A model generated the notes under the pieces. That model saw nothing but the letters and a program-made list of their open reading frames with translations. It searched no databases and was not told the origin of the DNA. Of a stretch of DNA of 64,000 bases, positions 47,531-60,084 are shown one piece after another; positions within the stretch are counted from its first letter, which is position 1; the number at the start of each line of letters is the position of its first letter. Location: NCBI GenBank assembly GCA_949316495.1, contig OX439004.1, positions 52,918,159 to 52,982,158 on the forward strand. The letters run 5' to 3'. Made by a program: the position numbers and the translations under genes. This stretch comes from Amphiduros pacificus. Its lineage: Eukaryota; Annelida; Polychaeta; Phyllodocida; Hesionidae.

Positions 47531-50432
47531 AATAAGTACATGATACAATTTGCATTGTGCTTTCTGCTTTGCAAATTTATGCCTATTATTAGTGCATATA
47601 TGCTAGGAGAAGAAAAAAAATCAGTAAAACATGTATATCAGTTTCAACATTAACAAATGGGCTTATTCAGTGAGAAGCAGAAATGGAGCACTGTCAGAAA
47701 TGTGCTATAATCAGTCTCAGTGTGGAATAAGATTCTAAAGGATATCTCACAAAAGGCTCCATTTCGCATGTGCAATTAGGTTTCTTGGAAATCCAGCCTG
47801 ATTATGACTCAGAATAGGTAGAACATTAGATGTGTGTCTCAGTAATGTGTTGCCACATAAAACTTTGTTCCTCATTCTCTCATCTTCATTACCGTCACAA
47901 AACATATCTCGCCCCATTAGGTCTGCTGGGAAGGTGCTACCCGGCCCATCTCGGACAGACCACCATCATTTACACTGGCAGACTGGTTGTGGATTCTGTC
48001 ACCGATGGATGCTGCAGGCATTGCACATTGTTGGGGAATTACTGAACAAAACTCAATCACAACACCTGAATGCTCAGAAGGCATGTGTGAGTTGTGATAT
48101 CAGCCACAATGAAGGAGAGGCGCTGTCGACATTACAGTAAATTTCCACTCGGAAACATCACTGTGTTATGCAGTGTAACTCCTTATCCACATGGGACCTG
48201 GACTAATATCCAATTTGACCAAAGTTTGACCTTTTATTTGACCTTGAATATCATCCATGAGAGATGAGATGACTTGTTTATATAGGTATGGACAGAGAGC
48301 GGCTGAGTCCGGGGCTAAGTCCATTATAGGGGCGTAGTGGCGTGGAAATCTCTGCATTATAAACCACAAGACTTCCGCCACCAAGCCTTTATGCCGCGTT
48401 AGTCTAATCTGCAGCAGAGGTCAAACAAAGGTCAGATATAGGCAGCCAGCAAAGAGGCAGAATCGTAACCTTGTTGAGCATTCACACAATACCACCCGAA
48501 TTTTAGGTCTATGGAAAAATTGCCCTGTATTGAGAGCAGCAAATAGAAACGGTAGACCTACAGTCAAGATTTGTCATTCGTGCTATTCATTTCTGTGGAA
48601 AATAAATGTGACAAAAAAATGCCTGTTGTGCCTCCGCCACGGAAATGTCAAATGTCATTGCTGATCTAAAACAAGTGCATAAAGCAGATAAATGCCGGTA
48701 TTTGAGGCTTTGAGGACTGTGAAAACAGTGAATACAGTGTGAGGGCAGGAGGCAAAAAACATCGTAATGATAGATGTGAAAGAGACTAAAGGTTTTATAG
48801 TGTGGAGAGAATTTAAGCTTAATGTGACAAAAAGTCTCAAGGGAAAGGAAAATCTAGGTAAAGTGGAACAAGGCAAATTGATGAGGCTAGTAAGGATAGT
48901 CACTGTGAAGGTCACTGTGAAGGTCGCTGACAGCGAGGAGGGATGGTGGAGTTGGCCAGGGGGAGTGTGACCAAATGCCTGGACATTGCTCCTGTGGGGG
49001 CCTGCCACCACGGACGGCTTGATGGCCACTTTGTGCTGATCTCTGCCACCAGATGGTCACCAGATATGCCAACTAACTGATGTGTGGACTGGCAAAGACA
49101 ACAGGATAAATGCTTACAGTGACACCTAGTGGTGGATATATTTATATTTATATTTGTAGAGAGAAATAACATGAATTTTTGTAAATTTTTTATTTATTTT
49201 AATCAATAACTTTGGACGATGCACAGTTTATGACATGTTACCATGGTTTAAGATTGTGAGATCTTTTCCTTCACAGATTGAGCAAAAAATTGAATATCTG
49301 TATTAACTTAAAAGGGTAAGATTTGTAGATGTCCACACCACTGTTCTGTGACAGATTTTAAAGGAAGCGGTTGAGGTATGGCCGGGTCAGCACCAACCAC
49401 TCGCAGGCATGCATTATTTTTGCTTTTCTCATTACGCAGGAAAAATGGTGACTGACTTGTAACCTTTGCTTGAGATTGGTGTTCTTGGATACGTGCCCTC
49501 AGAAAACAGGGACGCAATATCTGGCAATATGCTGCAGCTTGATAAATGCTCACTTTAGGCTTCACTTGCTGAGGCCATCTTTCAGATACTTTTTTGTGAA
49601 AATTGTTAGGCTGATGATTGAGAGAAATAAGAATGAATGTTGCCAGGTGGATAATTTGAGAGAAATAAGAATGAATGTTGCCACTGAGGAAGGTTTGAGT
49701 TTTAGTAATATGTACTAGATGTATGTACAGAATATTTCATAACATTCTAACTGTGCCAGTGGACCTGTGGACAGTATGAAGTCTCTCTTTACCATTGGAT
49801 GACCTTATATCAGCAATCTCTCTAAAGGTCGTGTTTCAGAAGCTCTAGAGTATAAGAATGTAAACAAATGAGCTCATCTGTGATCAAACATAAGCCAACA
49901 GGTCCAATAAAGCGTGAACATACAGGATCATTAACCAGGCTGCTGACAAGTTACTTTGGACAAGATAGGTCACTTGTGTCTTTGATAAATGTGAGCCAAT
50001 GTTGACCGTTCCGTGACAGGGCAGTTCCGTGTCCCAACAGGCAGAGGTCAAGCTTGCTAAGTGTTTGTGGGTAAATTTGCCTTCCGTTAATCTGAGAGCC
50101 CATTTACGCGCATCTGGACGTCCCCATGACACTCTGATTGGCTGTTCACTCGTAGCTTGACAGGAACATCTTCATATTTGTTGCTATGAACACAAAACTA
50201 ATATAATCTGAAAACAGATCCTTGTAAGATATTTATAAAGCAGAATTAATCATCTATTTATTTATATACATGTATATATATTTAATCGTTCTAGAGTCTT
50301 AATAATATTTGATTAGTTTAATTATTGGAATGCATGTTTGTCTCTATATCAAATATTATCATTAAAATCTCATATCTCAATTCATATGCAATTTATAAAT
50401 ATGCTAATTATTTCATTAAATAATTGTGTTAT
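47531..50432. other. unique sequence, no gene seen
   Basis: It contains a 40-bp-spaced duplication of GAGAGAAATAAGAATGAATG (49,619 and 49,659) and a short GTCACTGTGAAG duplication at 48,898-48,921. A loose GTGACCAAATG match at 48,966 is not counted as a module copy. Candidate recursive splice site RS2 lies at its right end. Confidence 0.55.
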
Positions 50433-50459
50433 TTCACATTTTGTATTTGCAGGTGAGTA
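50433..50459 (+). promoter_or_regulatory. candidate recursive splice site RS2
   Basis: TTTCACATTTTGTATTTGCAG ends at 50,452 and is followed directly by GTGAGTAAAT. GCTAAT, a branch-point-like sequence, lies at about 50,402-50,408. Downstream 5'-like sites AAG/GTATGC (50,494/50,495) and CAG/GTAGGA (50,515/50,516) could bound an RS exon. It has the same orientation as RS1, 35.6 kb away. The motif is seen; a function in splicing is inferred. Confidence 0.4.
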
Positions 50460-50759
50460 AATATAAGATAGATGGCCAAAATTTGGTAATGAAGGTATGC
50501 ATAGCGACATGAGCAGGTAGGAAAATGACATAAAATAAATCCTAAGCATATCAGACATGATTGAGTTAATCCTGACTTAGTGTTGTATCATCGTAATCGT
50601 CGGAGATTGCTACAGTGAGATGCAGGTCTCCTACCTCAGGCCATATTGCATGTTATCAGACCAACCAATAGTTCCTACAATATCTACATAACCTACTACA
50701 TTAAACCAGGGTTATCCCTAATGGTTCTGTACAATGTGGGATATATTAAACCATGCCAT

Positions 50760-50760
<1 letters not shown>

Positions 50761-50810
<50 letters not shown>
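50761..50810. repeat. (CA)25 microsatellite
   Basis: Uninterrupted CA dinucleotides. Confidence 0.98.
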
Positions 50811-50812
<2 letters not shown>

Positions 50813-51082
50813 GGTGGATAAATGAAGATATATATCAAATTTATAATGTGATTAAAGGTCTGCATTATAAAATGCACTTGTATTGATGCTCAACATTGAC
50901 GTATTTCTTGGGTACATTTTCTGTGGCATTTGGGATGTATTACGTTGCCAACAACTTGCTTTTTCCAATGAAATCTGAATATCAAGATGTTATTGAGATA
51001 GCATTTATCCATATTGTTCAAGTTAAAATGATACAGATTATGACATTATGAAGAATACAGGTTTGCAGAAAAAGTCAATGTA

Positions 51083-51121
51083 TGGATATAATGTGATTCT
51101 ATGGATATAATGTGATTCTAT
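51083..51121. repeat. 20-bp tandem duplication
   Basis: Two copies of ATGGATATAATGTGATTCT. Confidence 0.9.
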
Positions 51122-51360
51122 TGTTCCTTTTCAGCTGAGATAATCAAGCAATTTGAGAAATTGTTTTTATTTTCAATAGATATTAAACTTTTTTTATTCT
51201 ACCTCCGTGAGGTATACAATCATAATGTTCTTGTCAAGCCTCTGAAGAGTTACCCCGAGTAACGAAATGTGTCAGGCATCGATGTTTGACATATTTTATA
51301 AGCCACAGTTGCTCTGATCACACCAGTAGTCTGTAAAACATCATTTTATTTCAGTAAATA

Positions 51361-51473
51361 CAATTTTTTTTAAAACAATTTTTTTTTAAACAATTTTTTT
51401 TAAAACAATTTTTTTTAAACAATTTTTTTTTAAACAAGTTTTTTTAAAACAATTTTTTAACAATTTTTAACAA
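51361..51473. repeat. T-rich tandem repeat, about 8 short copies
   Basis: Units of CAATTTTTTTTAAAA, 14-18 bp, with T-run length variation and shorter units towards the right end. Confidence 0.93.
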
Positions 51474-51640
51474 TGATCGGTTTGAGATTTGCAAGTGAGT
51501 TGATTGCCTATGAGGAGTGAGGTAGCAATATTTGGTTGGCTACCTCAAGACACCAACATGCTTCTTGAATATTCTCTCACCGTGGCTGGCATGATAGATG
51601 CCATATGGCCGCGACGTTTATCACTGGCTTACACGTCGCC

Positions 51641-54600
51641 TTGTCTGCTGTGACAGTGGCAAGATACAGACGGAGGAAGCTCGGCAGAGGAAGCTCGGTG
51701 GAGGTGCTTACATGTAGGTGAGCCGTGGTCTGAGAGAAGTCCTTGTCTGCTGTGACAGTGGCTAGATACAGACGGAGGAAGCTCGGTGGAGGTACTTACA
51801 TGTAGGTGAGCCGAGGTCTGAGAGAAGTCCTTGTCTGCTGTGACAGTGGCTAGATACAGACAGAGGAAGCTCGGTGGAGGTGCTTACATGTAGGTGAGCC
51901 GAGGTCTGAGAGAAGTCCTTGTCTGCTGTGACAGTGGCAAGATACAGACGGAGGAAGCTCGGTGGAGGTGCTTACATGTAGGTGAGCCGTGGTCTGAGAG
52001 AAGTCCTTGTCTGCTGTGACAGTGGCTAGATACAGACAGAGGAAGCTCGGTGGAGGTGCTTACATGTAGGTGAGCCGTGGTCTGAGAGAAGTCCTTGTCT
52101 GCTGTGACAGTGGCTAGATACAGACAGAGGAAGCTCGGTGGAGGTGCTTACATGTAGGTGAGCCAAGGTCTGAGAGAAGTCCTTGTCTGCTGTGACAGTG
52201 GCTAGATACAGACAGAGGAAGCTCGGTGGAGGTGCTTACATGTAGGTGAGCCGAGGTCTGAGAGAAGTCCTTGTCTGCTGTGACAGTGGCTAGATACAGA
52301 CAGAGGAAGCTCGGCGGAGGTGCTTACATGTAGGTGAGCCGAGGTCTGAGAGAAGTCCTTGTCTGCTGTGACAGTGGCTAGATACAGACGGAGGAAGCTC
52401 GGTGGAGGTGCTTACATGTAGGTGAGCCGAGGTCTGAGAGAAGTCCTTGTCTGCTGTGACAGTGGCTAGATACAGACGGAGGAAGCTCGGTGGAGGTGCT
52501 TACATGTAGGTGAGCCGAGGTCTGAGAGAAGTCCTTGTCTGCTGTGACAGTGGCTAGATACAGACGGAGGAAGCTCGGTGGAGGTGCTTACATGTAGGTG
52601 AGCCGAGGTCTGAGAGAAGTCCTTGTCTGCTGTGACAGTGGCTAGATACAGACGGAGGAAGCTCGGTGGAGGTGCTTACATGTAGGTGAGCTGTGGTCTG
52701 AGAGAAGTCCTTGTCTGCTGTGACAGTGGCTAGATACAGACAGAGGAAGCTCGGTGGAGGTGCTTACATGTAGGTGAGCCGTGGTCTGAGAGAAGTCCTT
52801 GTCTGCTGTGACAGTGGCTAGATACAGACAGAGGAAGCTCGGTGGAGGTGCTTACATGTAGGTGAGCCGAGGTCTGAGAGAAGTCCTTGTCTGCTGTGAC
52901 AGTGGCTAGATACAGACGGAGGAAGCTCGGTGGAGGTGCTTACATGTAGGTGAGCCGAGGTCTGAGAGAAGTCCTTGTCTGCTGTGACAGTGGCTAGATA
53001 CAGATGGAGGAAGCTCGGCAGAGGTGCTTACATGTAGGTGAGCCGAGGTCTGAGAGAAGTCCTTGTCTGCTGTGACAGTGGCAAGATACAGACGGAGGAA
53101 GCTCGGTGGAGGTGCTTACATGTAGGTGAGCTGTGGTCTGAGAGAAGTCCTTGTCTGCTGTGACAGTGGCTAGATACAGACAGAGGAAGCTCGGTGGTGG
53201 TGCCTACATGTAGGTGAGCTGAGGTCTGAGAGAAGTCCTTGTCTGCTGTGACAGTGGCTAGATACAGACAGAGGAAGCTCGGCGGAGGTGCTTACATGTA
53301 GGTGAGCTGAGGTCTGAGAGAAGTCCTTGTCTGCTGTGACAGTGGCTAGATACAGACAGAGGAAGCTCGGTGGAGGTGCTTACATGTAGGTGAGCCGAGG
53401 TCTGAGAGAAGTCCTTGTCTGCTGTGACAGTGGCAAGATACAGAAGGAGGAAGCTCGGTGGAGGTGCTTACATGTAGGTGAGCTGAGGTCTGAGAGAAGT
53501 CCTTGTCTGCTGTGACAGTGGCTAGATACAGACAGAGGAAGCTCGGCAGAGGTGCTTACATGTAGGTGAGCCGTGGTCTGAGAGAAGTCCTTGTCTGCTG
53601 TGACAGTGGCTAGATACAGACAGAGGAAGCTCGGTGGAGGTGCTTACATGTAGGTGAGCCGAGGTCTGAGAGAAGTCCTTGTCTGCTGTGACAGTGGCTA
53701 GATACAGACAGAGGAAGCTCGGCGGAGGTGCTTACATGTAGGTGAGCTGAGGTCTGAGAGAAGTCCTTGTCTGCTGTGACAGTGGCTAGATACAGACAGA
53801 GGAAGCTCGGTGGAGGTGCTTACATGTAGGTGAGCCGAGGTCTGAGAGAAGTCCTTGTCTGCTGTGACAGTGGCTAGATACAGACAGAGGAAGCTCGGTG
53901 GAGGTGCTTACATGTAGGTGAGCCGTGGTCTGAGAGAAGTCCTTGTCTGCTGTGACAGTGGCAAGATACAGATGGAGGAAGCTCGGTGGAGGTGCTTACA
54001 TGTAGGTGAGCCGTGGTCTGAGAGAAGTCCTTGTCTGCTGTGACAGTGGCAAGATACAGACGGAGGAAGCTCGGTGGAGGTACTTACATGTAGGTGAGCC
54101 GTGGTCTGAGAGAAGTCTTTGTCTGCTGTGACAGTGGCAAGATACAGACAGAGGAAGCTCGGTGGAGGTACTTACATGTAGGTGGTCTGAGAGAAGTCCT
54201 TGTCTGCTGTGACAGTGGCTAGATACAGACAGAGGAAGCTCGGTGGTGGTGCCTACATGTAGGTGAGCCGTGGTCTGAGAGAAGTCCTTGTCTGCTGTGA
54301 CAGTGGCTAGATACAGACAGAGGAAGCTCGGCAGAGGTGCTTACATGTAGGTGAGCCGAGGTCTGAGAGAAGTCCTTGTCTGCTGTGACAGTGGCAAGAT
54401 ACAGACGGAGGAAGCTCGGTGGAGGTACTTACATGTAGGTGAGCCGTGGTCTGAGAGAAGTCTTTGTCTGCTGTGACAGTGGCAAGATACAGACAGAGGA
54501 AGCTCGGCGGAGGTGCTTACATGTAGGTGAGCCGTGGTCTGAGAGAAGTCCTTGTCTGCTGTGACAGTGGCTAGATACAGACAGAGGAAGCTCGGCAGAG

Positions 54601-57600
54601 GTGCTTACATGTAGGTGAGCTGAGGTCTGAGAGAAGTCCTTGTCTGCTGTGACAGTGGCTAGATACAGACAGAGGAAGCTCGGCGGAGGTGCTTACATGT
54701 AGGTGAGCCGTGGTCTGAGAGAAGTCCTTGTCTGCTGTGACAGTGGCTAGATACAGACGGAGGAAGCTCGGCGGAGGTGCTTACATGTAGGTGAGCCGTG
54801 GTCTGAGAGAAGTCCTTGTCTGCTGTGACAGTGGCTAGATACAGACAGAGGAAGCTCGGCAGAGGTGCTTACATGTAGGTGAGCTGAGGTCTGAGAGAAG
54901 TCCTTGTCTGCTGTGACAGTATCTAGATACAGACGGAGGAAGCTCGGTGGAGGTGCTTACATGTAGGTGAGCCGTGGTCTGAGAGAAGTCCTTGTCTGCT
55001 GTGACAGTGGCTAGATACAGACGGAGGAAGCTCGGTGGAGGTGCTTACATGTAGGTGAGCTGTGGTCTGAGAGAAGTCCTTGTCTGCTGTGACAGTGGCT
55101 AGATACAGACAGAGGAAGCTCGGTGGAGGTGCTTACATGTAGGTGAGCCGAGGTCTGAGAGAAGTCCTTGTCTGCTGTGACAGTGGCTAGATACAGACGG
55201 AGGAAGCTCGGTGGAGGTGCTTACATGTAGGTGAGCCGTGGTCTAAGAGAAGTCCTTGTCTGCTGTGACAGTGGCTAGATACAGACGGAGGAAGCTCGGT
55301 GGAGGTGCTTACATGTAGGTGAGCTGTGGTCTGAGAGAAGTCCTTGTCTGCTGTGACAGTGGCTAGATACAGACAGAGGAAGCTCGGTGGAGGTGCTTAC
55401 ATGTAGGTGAGCCGTGGTCTGAGAGAAGTCCTTGTCTGCTGTGACAGTGGCTAGATACAGACAGAGGAAGCTCGGTGGAGGTGCTTACATGTAGGTGAGC
55501 CGTGGTCTGAGAGAAGTCCTTGTCTGCTGTGACAGTGGCTAGATACAGACAGAGGAAGCTCGGTGGAGGTGCTTACATGTAGGTGAGCCGTGGTCTAAGA
55601 GAAGTCCTTGTCTGCTGTGACAGTGGCAAGATACAGACGGAGGAAGCTCGGTGGAGGTGCTTACATGTAGGTGAGCTGTGGTCTGAGAGAAGTCCTTGTC
55701 TGCTGTGACAGTGGCTAGATACAGACGGAGGAAGCTCGGTGGAGGTGCTTACATGTAGGTGAGCCGTGGTCCGAGAGAAGTCCTTGTCTGCTGTGACAGT
55801 GGCTAGATACAGACGGAGGAAGCTCGGTGGAGGTGCTTACATGTAGGTGAGCCGTGGTCCGAGAGAAGTCCTTGTCTGCTGTGACAGTGGCTAGATACAG
55901 ACAGAGGAAGCTCGGTGGAGGTGCTTACATGTAGGTGAGCTGTGGTCTGAGAGAAGTCCTTGTCTGCTGTGACAGTGGCTAGATACAGACGGAGGAAGCT
56001 CGGTGGAGGTGCTTACATGTAGGTGAGCCGTGGTCCGAGAGAAGTCCTTGTCTGCTGTGACAGTGGCTAGATACAGACAGAGGAAGCTCGGTGGAGGTGC
56101 TTACATGTAGGTGAGCCGAGGTCTGAGAGAAGTCCTTGTCTGCTGTGACAGTGGCTAGATACAGACGGAGGAAGATCGGCGGAGGTGCTTACATGTAGGT
56201 GAGCCGTGGTCTGAGAGAAGTCCTTGTCTGCTGTGACATTGGCTAGATACAGATGGAGGAAGCTCGGCAGAGGTGCTTACATGTAGGTGAGCTGTGGTCT
56301 GAGAGAAGTCCTTGTCTGCTGTGACAGTGGCTAGATACAGACGGAGGAAGCTCGGCGGAGGTGCTTACATGTAGGTGAGCCGTGGTCTGAGAGAAGTCCT
56401 TGTCTGCTGTGACAGTGGCTAGATACAGACGGAGGAAGCTCGGTGGAGGTGCTTACATGTAGGTGAGCCGTGGTCTGAGAGAAGTCCTTGTCTGCTGTGA
56501 CAGTGGCTAGATACAGACAGAGGAAGCTTGGCGGAGGTGCTTACATGTAGGTGAGCCGTGGTCTGAGAGAAGTCCTTGTCTGCTGTGACAGTGGCTAGAT
56601 ACAGATGGAGGAAGCTCGGCAGAGGTGCTTACATGTAGGTGAGCCGAGGTCTGAGAGAAGTCCTTGTCTGCTGTGACAGTGGCAAGATACAGACGGAGGA
56701 AGCTCGGTGGAGGTGCTTACATGTAGGTGAGCTGTGGTCTGAGAGAAGTCCTTGTCTGCTGTGACAGTGGCTAGATACAGACAGAGGAAGCTCGGTGGTG
56801 GTGCCTACATGTAGGTGAGCTGAGGTCTGAGAGAAGTCCTTGTCTGCTGTGACAGTGGCAAGATACAGACGGAGGAAGCTCGGTGGAGGTGCTTACATGT
56901 AGGTGAGCCGTGGTCTGAGAGAAGTCCTTGTCTGCTGTGACAGTGGCTAGATACAGACGGAGGAAGCTCGGCGGAGGTGCTTACATGTAGGTGAGCCGTG
57001 GTCTGAGAGAAGTCCTTGTCTGCTGTGACAGTGGCAAGATACAGACGGAGGAAGCTCGGTGGAGGTGCTTACATGTAGGTGAGCCGAGGTCTGAGAGAAG
57101 TCTTTGTCTGCTGTGACAGTGGCAAGATACAGACGGAGGAAGCTCGGTGGAGGTGCTTACATGTAGGTGAGCCGAGGTCTGAGAGAAGTCCTTGTCTGCT
57201 TTGACAGTGGCTAGATACAGACGGAGGAAGCTCGGTGGAGGTGCTTACATGTAGGTGAGCCGAGGTCTGAGAGAAGTCCTTGTCTGCTGTGACAGTGGCA
57301 AGATACAGACGGAGGAAGCTCGGTGGAGGTGCTTACATGTAGGTGAGCCGTGGTCTGGGAGAAGTCCTTGTCTGCTGTGACAGTGGCTAGATACAGATGG
57401 AGGAAGCTCAGTGGAGGTGCTTACATGTAGGTGAGCCGTGGTCTGGGAGAAGTCCTTGTCTGCTGTGACAGTGGCTAGATACAGATGGAGGAAGCTCAGT
57501 GGAGGTGCTTACATGTAGGTGAGCCGTGGTCTGAGAGAAGTCCTTGTCTGCTGTGACAGTGGCTAGATACAGATGGAGGAAGCTCGGTGGAGGTGCTTAC

Positions 57601-57885
57601 ATGTAGGTGAGCCGTGGTCTGGGAGAAGTCCTTGTCTGCTGTGACAGTGGCTAGATACAGATGGAGGAAGCTCAGTGGAGGTGCTTACATGTAGGTGAGC
57701 CGTGGTCTGGGAGAAGTCCTTGTCTGCTGTGACAGTGGCTAGATACAGATGGAGGAAGCTCAGTGGAGGTGCTTACATGTAGGTGAGCCGTGGTCTGGGA
57801 GAAGTCCTTGTCTGCTGTGACAGTGGCTAGATACAGATGGAGGAAGCTCAGTGGAGGTGCTTACATGTAGGACAAGTCCTTGTCT
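51641..57885. repeat. 88-bp minisatellite, 71 copies
   Basis: The anchor TGTCTGCTGTGACAG occurs at 51,642, then from 51,744 to 57,809. The latter distance of 6065 bp equals 69 x 88 less one 7-bp deletion near 54,187. The first unit is 14 bp longer through an internal AGGAAGCTCGG duplication. Variant sites (GCTAG/GCAAG, GACGG/GACAG/GATGG, CGGTGG/CGGCAG/CGGCGG, GCCGTGG/GCCGAGG) are shuffled. The block 53,003-53,225 is repeated unchanged by eye at 56,604-56,826. The last units share CTGGGAG and CTCAGTGG, a locally homogenised end. Each unit carries TACATGTAG/GTGAGC. Confidence 0.99.
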
Positions 57886-59061
57886 GCAGAACAAGACAGT
57901 AATGTGTGTCCTACCCATCACATGCCCTGCACACAAACAATGCAACTCAGAATAATTGGCTTCAAACAATGTCCTTTGTCCTCAAGATTATTTTTATTGT
58001 CAAACATATCCCTGCTGGGATTTATTTTAATGATATCAGCCAAAAAATAATTGCTTGATAGGACTATGTCATTTAAGGTTATCATTGAAGCTAAAAATGT
58101 AGGCATGATTACCATTGGTCAACATTTTGGCCCATCAGGAGTGATTATATGTCGAAGCCCTGTACAGGAAAGAATGGGGTGTACATTTTGTGGTTGCTGG
58201 TATTCAGGTCATGGAGGGAGTGTGTTAATTGTGGCTGTCAGGTGGTGATGGAGTGTGCTAATCTGTGCCTGTACAGAGGTAGGGCAGGAGGTTGGACCAC
58301 ACAGAGCACTGCCTTCGCTTGTTTTCTGCCTCCCACATCCATCCATCTACATCATCACCTGCCTGCTTTGTAATTAGCCATTTTTAGGCAGTCCAAATCA
58401 TTTAATGCAAAATCGTTTATGAGGGTGCTTAAGTTTAGAAGACGAGATGGTTAAATTTGAATAAAATAAACTGCTATTTTTGGAGGGGGAGGGGGGGGGC
58501 CTGGACATGGCAGAAAGCTGAGTCAATGAGTCACGTTCTCGGCTCATCACGCTTCACTCAGCCTGGCATCCGTGATATTAACGACACTGAGCGCTGAGGT
58601 TACAGAATGCACGAGGAGACAAGGTACATTATACAATGCAGATCATTGCTGTGATCACAGCCTCAGATGCCATCACTCACATACAGAATAAATACATCTC
58701 CCTTATCTTGGTTTTATATGGACAGTCCCCTTTCAGCTGCTCCGGTTTCTCTCGCATTTAGAAACCATTTTCTTGCCAAATAGGGATGTAAATGTGGTGT
58801 CAGCTGACTGTTATGTAAATGTGTGAGGATGGTGAGGGTGACGGAGTGTACGCTGACACGGATGTGATTATATCAGCAAGCTACTGCCCAGGAGGGACCC
58901 ATTCAAATAGCACAAACTGATTGCACTGTTGGTACTGAGATAAAGTAAACATTCGGGGCCAGGAGGCCACCCATAAATATTACTCATTCAAGTCATACAT
59001 AATTATAGCGTGACTCTCTTTGGTCATTCTCAGTTGTTCCATGATTCTGAATTTTGGTGAC
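57886..59061. other. unique sequence with a possible regulatory patch
   Basis: No coding sequence recognised. It contains a G-run at 58,482-58,499 and two AP-1-like heptamers at 58,519-58,533. The 58,500-58,930 stretch is less AT-rich and free of repeats. Confidence 0.5.
58519..58533. promoter_or_regulatory. two adjacent AP-1-like sites
   Basis: TGAGTCA, one A, then TGAGTCA again. Both match the AP-1/bZIP consensus perfectly. The pair could also be a chance 8-bp duplication. Confidence 0.3.
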
Positions 59062-59133
59062 GCAATGGTCCCATGTGACATGATTTAGTCACATTCATGC
59101 ATAACAGAATAGGCGTTTGGTTCTAACTGCGAG
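59062..59133 (+). repeat. dispersed module copy M7
   Basis: ATGTGACATGATTTAGTCAC, ATTCATGCATAACAGAATAGG and CGTTTGGTTCTAACTG align along their length with M5 and with M4 read on the minus strand. It lies about 180 bp left of the degenerate 25-bp array. Confidence 0.6.
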
Positions 59134-59310
59134 ACAAGACAATCATAAGGTTTGGCAGATATCCATACAAAGTGAGACAATCCTCTCATAATAGGATGTT
59201 TTTCATTCATTGCTACTCAAAATAGACATTTTGATTGCTTATTTTTATCATCACATGCCACTTATAAAAGTACATTTGACATCCCAGTAATGATATGTAT
59301 AATTTAAATA

Positions 59311-59505
59311 CCATTAAAATGGTCTATATAAATATCATTCAAAATGGTCATTTTGAAAATCACTCAAAATGGTCAACTTGAATATCAAACAAAATGGTCA
59401 ACTTGAATATCAATCTAAAGGGTAAATTTGAATATAAATCAGAATGATCATTTTAAATGTAACACAAAATTATCATTAAAAATATCATTCAAAGTTATTT
59501 AAATA
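59311..59505. repeat. degenerate 25-bp tandem repeat, minus orientation of the 30.7-kb family
   Basis: CAAAATGGTCAACTTGAATATCAAA-type units repeat at 25 bp and decay to the right. The reverse complement resembles the TGATATACAAGTTGACCATT unit of the 30.7-kb array. Confidence 0.75.
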
Positions 59506-59990
59506 TAACCCAAAAAGCCATCTCAAATATGGATTTTGATATTACTTGAATATGAATATCAAATTTCATATTATTTGAATGGCATCACAAAAGGAAGTTT
59601 TTAGATTCAGGTAATATGGTGCATACAGCGGAGGTCGTTTTGTACTGCCTCAAATGTTATATTTGGACATCATGGGGTTAATACAAGAAGGCCAATAACA
59701 TGATTAGTATTTTCATGGTTACAATATGTTTTAAAGATGGGTTTTTTTTAGTCCTTGCCTCAAACTTCAATATGAAATAGTATTAGTCAGGAGAATCTTA
59801 GATCTATGAAAGGAGATTTAAAACCTCACGGCAATGAAGTTAAGTCTTGCATTGGGAGGAGGGATTCTTCATTTAAACTATTATATCTTATTCTTACTTT
59901 TTGAAGAATCGTTCTTATTCATAGATGTTAACTGTGATTAACATGCCGTTTCTCTGCTGGTTGGTTGAGAGAAGCTGGAGTCCACCTTAA
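59506..59990. other. AT-rich unique spacer
   Basis: Nothing recognised apart from AT-rich sequence. A weak AG/GTAATA site is near 59,607. Confidence 0.55.
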
Positions 59991-60052
59991 ATTAGGTCAT
60001 GCATGACCATATAAGGTCAAGTAGGCCATTTAGTGGCTGTATTGGCTCTAAC
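59991..60052 (+). repeat. dispersed module copy M8
   Basis: GTCATGCATGACCATATAAGG, then GCCATTTAGTGGCTG and TTGGCTCTAAC. It shares its tail with M2 and M7. It ends about 33 bp before the 31-bp array. Confidence 0.5.
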
Positions 60053-60084
60053 ATTTCTCATGCGTGTATGTGCTTATATTAGCG

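Noticed and set aside
46428-47574. Three overlapping minus-strand frames of about 340-375 codons rich in Cys, Leu and Pro
   Set aside because: The frames coincide with the 24-30-bp array. All three are open together, which a real gene would not show.
59595-59615. Plus-strand GATTCAG/GTAATA as a third recursive site
   Set aside because: The pyrimidine tract is interrupted and GTAATA is a weak donor.
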